From Pseudomonas brassicacearum (GTDB lineage Bacteria > Pseudomonadota > Gammaproteobacteria > Pseudomonadales > Pseudomonadaceae): a stretch of 64,000 nucleotides of DNA. This document shows positions 63,623 to 64,000 of this stretch, piece after piece. The DNA lies in contig NZ_CP045701.2 in assembly GCF_009601685.2 (NCBI RefSeq), positions 4,340,001 through 4,404,000 on the forward strand. The letters are read 5' to 3'. The position numbers and the translations under genes are program-made. A model generated the notes under the pieces. That model saw only the letters and a list, made by a program, of their open reading frames with translations, searched no databases and had not been told where the DNA came from. Position 1 is the stretch's first letter, and each line of letters opens with the position of its first letter.

Positions 63623-64000
63623 TTTTTTGCCTTTCGCAGCGTAAAATCCCGAGCAACTCTAAGTAATTCAGTCACATACTGCTTTCCAATCTCTGTCCCC
63701 TCACCAATATTCCTGGCCAATTCAGCTGCACTATAAGTCTCGCCAGCAAGTGTTCGCCACGCTACAGCGTCCCCAGGGAGTTCACGTAGCAACGTAGAAA
63801 AAACGTCACGACTCACTGTGGATGACATGGAGTGATCGGGTAAGTCCGATGCCAGCTCCAAAACGTCACATATACCAGCAAGGAAATTTCTTAAAGAGGG
63901 AGATCTAGCCGCCGCCCTATGAATATCTAAATTCCGCAATACGTTATATCTATGAGGCGACTTCGTGATGCGTAACACTTGGCTTGCTAAATATTTCGGG
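63619..64000 (-). CDS. Partner protein of the CHAT-like gene, partial at window edge
   Basis: The frame is open to the end of the window, so the gene is partial at its 5' side; a GTG at 63978 is a possible but weak start. The visible 127 residues are helical (NVLRNLDIHRAAARSPSLRN; FSTLLRELPGDAVAWRTLAG; YSAAELARNIGEGTEIGKQY) and resemble no family I can name. The four-base ATGA overlap with the CHAT-like gene implies they work together, for example as sensor or adaptor and protease. Confidence 0.55.
   Translation of the reverse strand, partial: PKYLASQVLRITKSPHRYNVLRNLDIHRAAARSPSLRNFLAGICDVLELASDLPDHSMSSTVSRDVFSTLLRELPGDAVAWRTLAGETYSAAELARNIGEGTEIGKQYVTELLRVARDFTLRKAKK

Overview
The window reads as chromosome of a GC-rich fluorescent-group Pseudomonas. 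This rests on the glcDEF and glpSTPQUV-type gene orders, an HglS/YdcJ-type 2-oxoadipate enzyme, many dispersed REP palindromes of the GTGGGAGC...GCTTGCTCGCGA type, and codon use dominated by G/C third positions. No rRNA, tRNA or CRISPR array was seen. The last 6 kb is clearly different: AT-richer, full of broken genes, and carrying an insertion sequence.

Layout. 0-6.5 kb: a lipase-like alpha/beta hydrolase, then glycolate oxidase glcD-glcE-glcF (with a 159-bp MITE-like palindrome wedged between glcE and glcF) and hglS. 6.8-8.3 kb: an orphan type VI secretion Hcp and two small cytosolic proteins, separated by repeat-rich DNA. 8.4-12.6 kb (minus): an ABC exporter module with ATPase, 823-residue FtsX-type permease and AttH/CrtC-like lipoprotein. 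12.9-14.6 kb (minus): a membrane sulfatase/phosphoethanolamine-transferase-like enzyme.

14.9-33.0 kb (plus): a 15-gene, mostly stop/start-overlapping Wzx/Wzy-type exopolysaccharide operon. It runs UDP-glucose dehydrogenase, UDP-glucuronate epimerase, initiating sugar transferase, a BY-kinase-like protein without its Walker lysine, Wza-like export lipoprotein, Wzz/GumC-like copolymerase, three glycosyltransferases, Wzy-like polymerase, NodB deacetylase, Wzx flippase, a glycosidase-like protein with a REP doublet inside its reading frame, two acyltransferase-like proteins and a ChbG/HpnK deacetylase. The gene set predicts a uronic-acid-containing, acetylated polymer, but the polymer itself cannot be named.

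33.3-42.8 kb: an alpha/beta hydrolase lipoprotein, then a minus-strand ABC importer matching glpSTPQUV (glycerol type), preceded by a sigma-54 -24/-12 promoter and divergent from an AcoR-like sigma-54 activator. 42.9-54.8 kb: ordinary accessory genes (CigR-like, MFS, AzlCD, TSUP plus LysR, WYL regulator, PACE efflux plus LysR, several lipoproteins). Between these, at 44.8-45.9 kb, is a small toxin-like patch: an ADP-ribosyltransferase-like remnant and a stand-alone protein with the Thr-Cys-His pattern of CheD deamidases.

54.9-64 kb: small lipoproteins, a secreted Cys-rich tandem-repeat protein, dispersed palindromes, a HigB-like toxin cut off by 23-bp tandem repeats resembling an IS21-type end, an AT-rich HEPN-like protein, a complete 2,054-bp IS66-type element inserted with an 8-bp duplication into an already mutated tyrosine recombinase gene, and at the edge a two-gene unit encoding a caspase/CHAT-like Cys-His protein and a partner that runs out of the window. 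The most promising candidates for an undescribed system are this CHAT-like pair, the HEPN-like gene and the CheD-like protein.
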